A stretch of 30,111 nt of DNA from Candolleomyces eurysporus (taxonomy: Eukaryota > Basidiomycota > Agaricomycetes > Agaricales > Psathyrellaceae). Made by a program: the position numbers and the translations under genes. Location of the stretch: NCBI GenBank assembly GCA_027579435.1, contig JANBPK010001003.1:1-30111 (forward strand), read 5' to 3'. The notes beneath the pieces are model-generated. The model saw only the letters and a list, made by a program, of their open reading frames with translations. It made no database searches and was not told the origin of the DNA. This document shows positions 29,827 to 30,111 of this stretch, in pieces. Each line of letters opens with the position of its first letter. The first letter of the stretch is position 1.

Positions 29827-30057
29827 TTGGGCGTGAGTAATGAAGAAAGAGAACGTAAATCAAAAGCTGAAAGATTGGGGAGGAGAGAGGACCCGAACGG
29901 AGCTCGAAAATCGGGTGGCACGTGAGCACCCGGATGGTTGAACCCGGAGAGGACCCGACGGAGTTCAAATATCGGCTGGCACGTGAACATTTAGATACGG
30001 TCAAACCCTGCCGCCCTGTACCTGCCTGCTCGTCTTGACTCTTTGCACACTACCTCC
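29827..30057. promoter_or_regulatory. Shared divergent promoter with duplicated CACGTG element
   Basis: The 230 bases between the divergent starts hold two direct copies of a ~50-bp block, from GAGAGGACCCGAACGGAG (29884) and GAGAGGACCCGACGGAG (29947). Each includes GGCACGTGA, with the CACGTG E-box at 29919-29924 and 29980-29985. Fungal bHLH factors (Pho4/Cbf1 type) bind CACGTG. Confidence 0.5.
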
Positions 30058-30111
30058 ATGTCTTTCGCAACCCTCCAAACAGTAGAAGAACTGCTTCCGT
30101 TCGCTGCGAAC
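30058..30111 (+). CDS. Start of a divergent gene running off the window
   Basis: ATG 30058 opens 18 codons to the end (MSFATLQTVEELLPF...). A pyrimidine-rich leader precedes it (30005-30057) and CC at -2/-1 before ATG is compatible with fungal starts. Too short to assign a family. Confidence 0.4.
   Translation, partial: MSFATLQTVEELLPFAAN

Overview
The window looks like a gene-family-rich, repeat-rich stretch of a filamentous basidiomycete (Agaricomycete) genome. The evidence is introns of 47-70 nt with GT...AG ends, an NLR-type NACHT protein, an F-box/LRR-like gene, a TKL-like kinase and a large family related to the basidiomycete F-box/beta-propeller proteins. Scattered N bases, mostly in homopolymers, suggest a draft assembly. 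No tRNA, rRNA, CRISPR array or bacterial-style operon was seen.

Layout. 1-1298: 3' end of a NACHT/NLR-like gene with a duplicated winged-helix-like module. 1299-3400: mostly unassignable, with one stop-interrupted ORF. 3405-6840: two adjacent, mostly non-coding blocks, each dotted with its own short motif (TTCGCGAA-type, then AAGCGGCTTGAG-type). They look like retroelement or LTR debris, with an open frame between them. 6719-8035 (-): F-box/LRR-like pseudogene whose 3' end runs into the second block. 8407-9830 (-): decayed kinase and a duplicated Cys-containing ORF.

11.1-28.6 kb is the main feature: a head-to-tail array of at least five paralogues on the minus strand (called A to E from left to right), plus an inverted remnant (F). 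Each complete member has a long N-terminal coiled coil joined to the C-terminal WD/beta-propeller-like domain that in related basidiomycete proteins follows an F-box; here no F-box is visible. By conserved splice sites I could build five exons for A, D and E (E truncated) and four main exons for B and C. A (751 aa) is fully open. B has one in-frame TAG. C has a frameshift and a stretch of former exon that now looks like an intron. D carries a 13-unit, 21-bp coding minisatellite. Promoter and downstream flanks were duplicated with the genes.

28.99-30.11 kb: a three-exon 241-aa gene of unknown function, divergent from the start of a gene that runs off the right end. The two share a promoter with a duplicated CACGTG element.

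No pathway links all the genes. The common theme is fast-evolving multigene families (NLR, F-box-like, kinase, coiled-coil/propeller) in different stages of duplication and decay, which resembles accessory self/non-self or ubiquitin-adaptor repertoires of mushrooms. That functional reading is inference.
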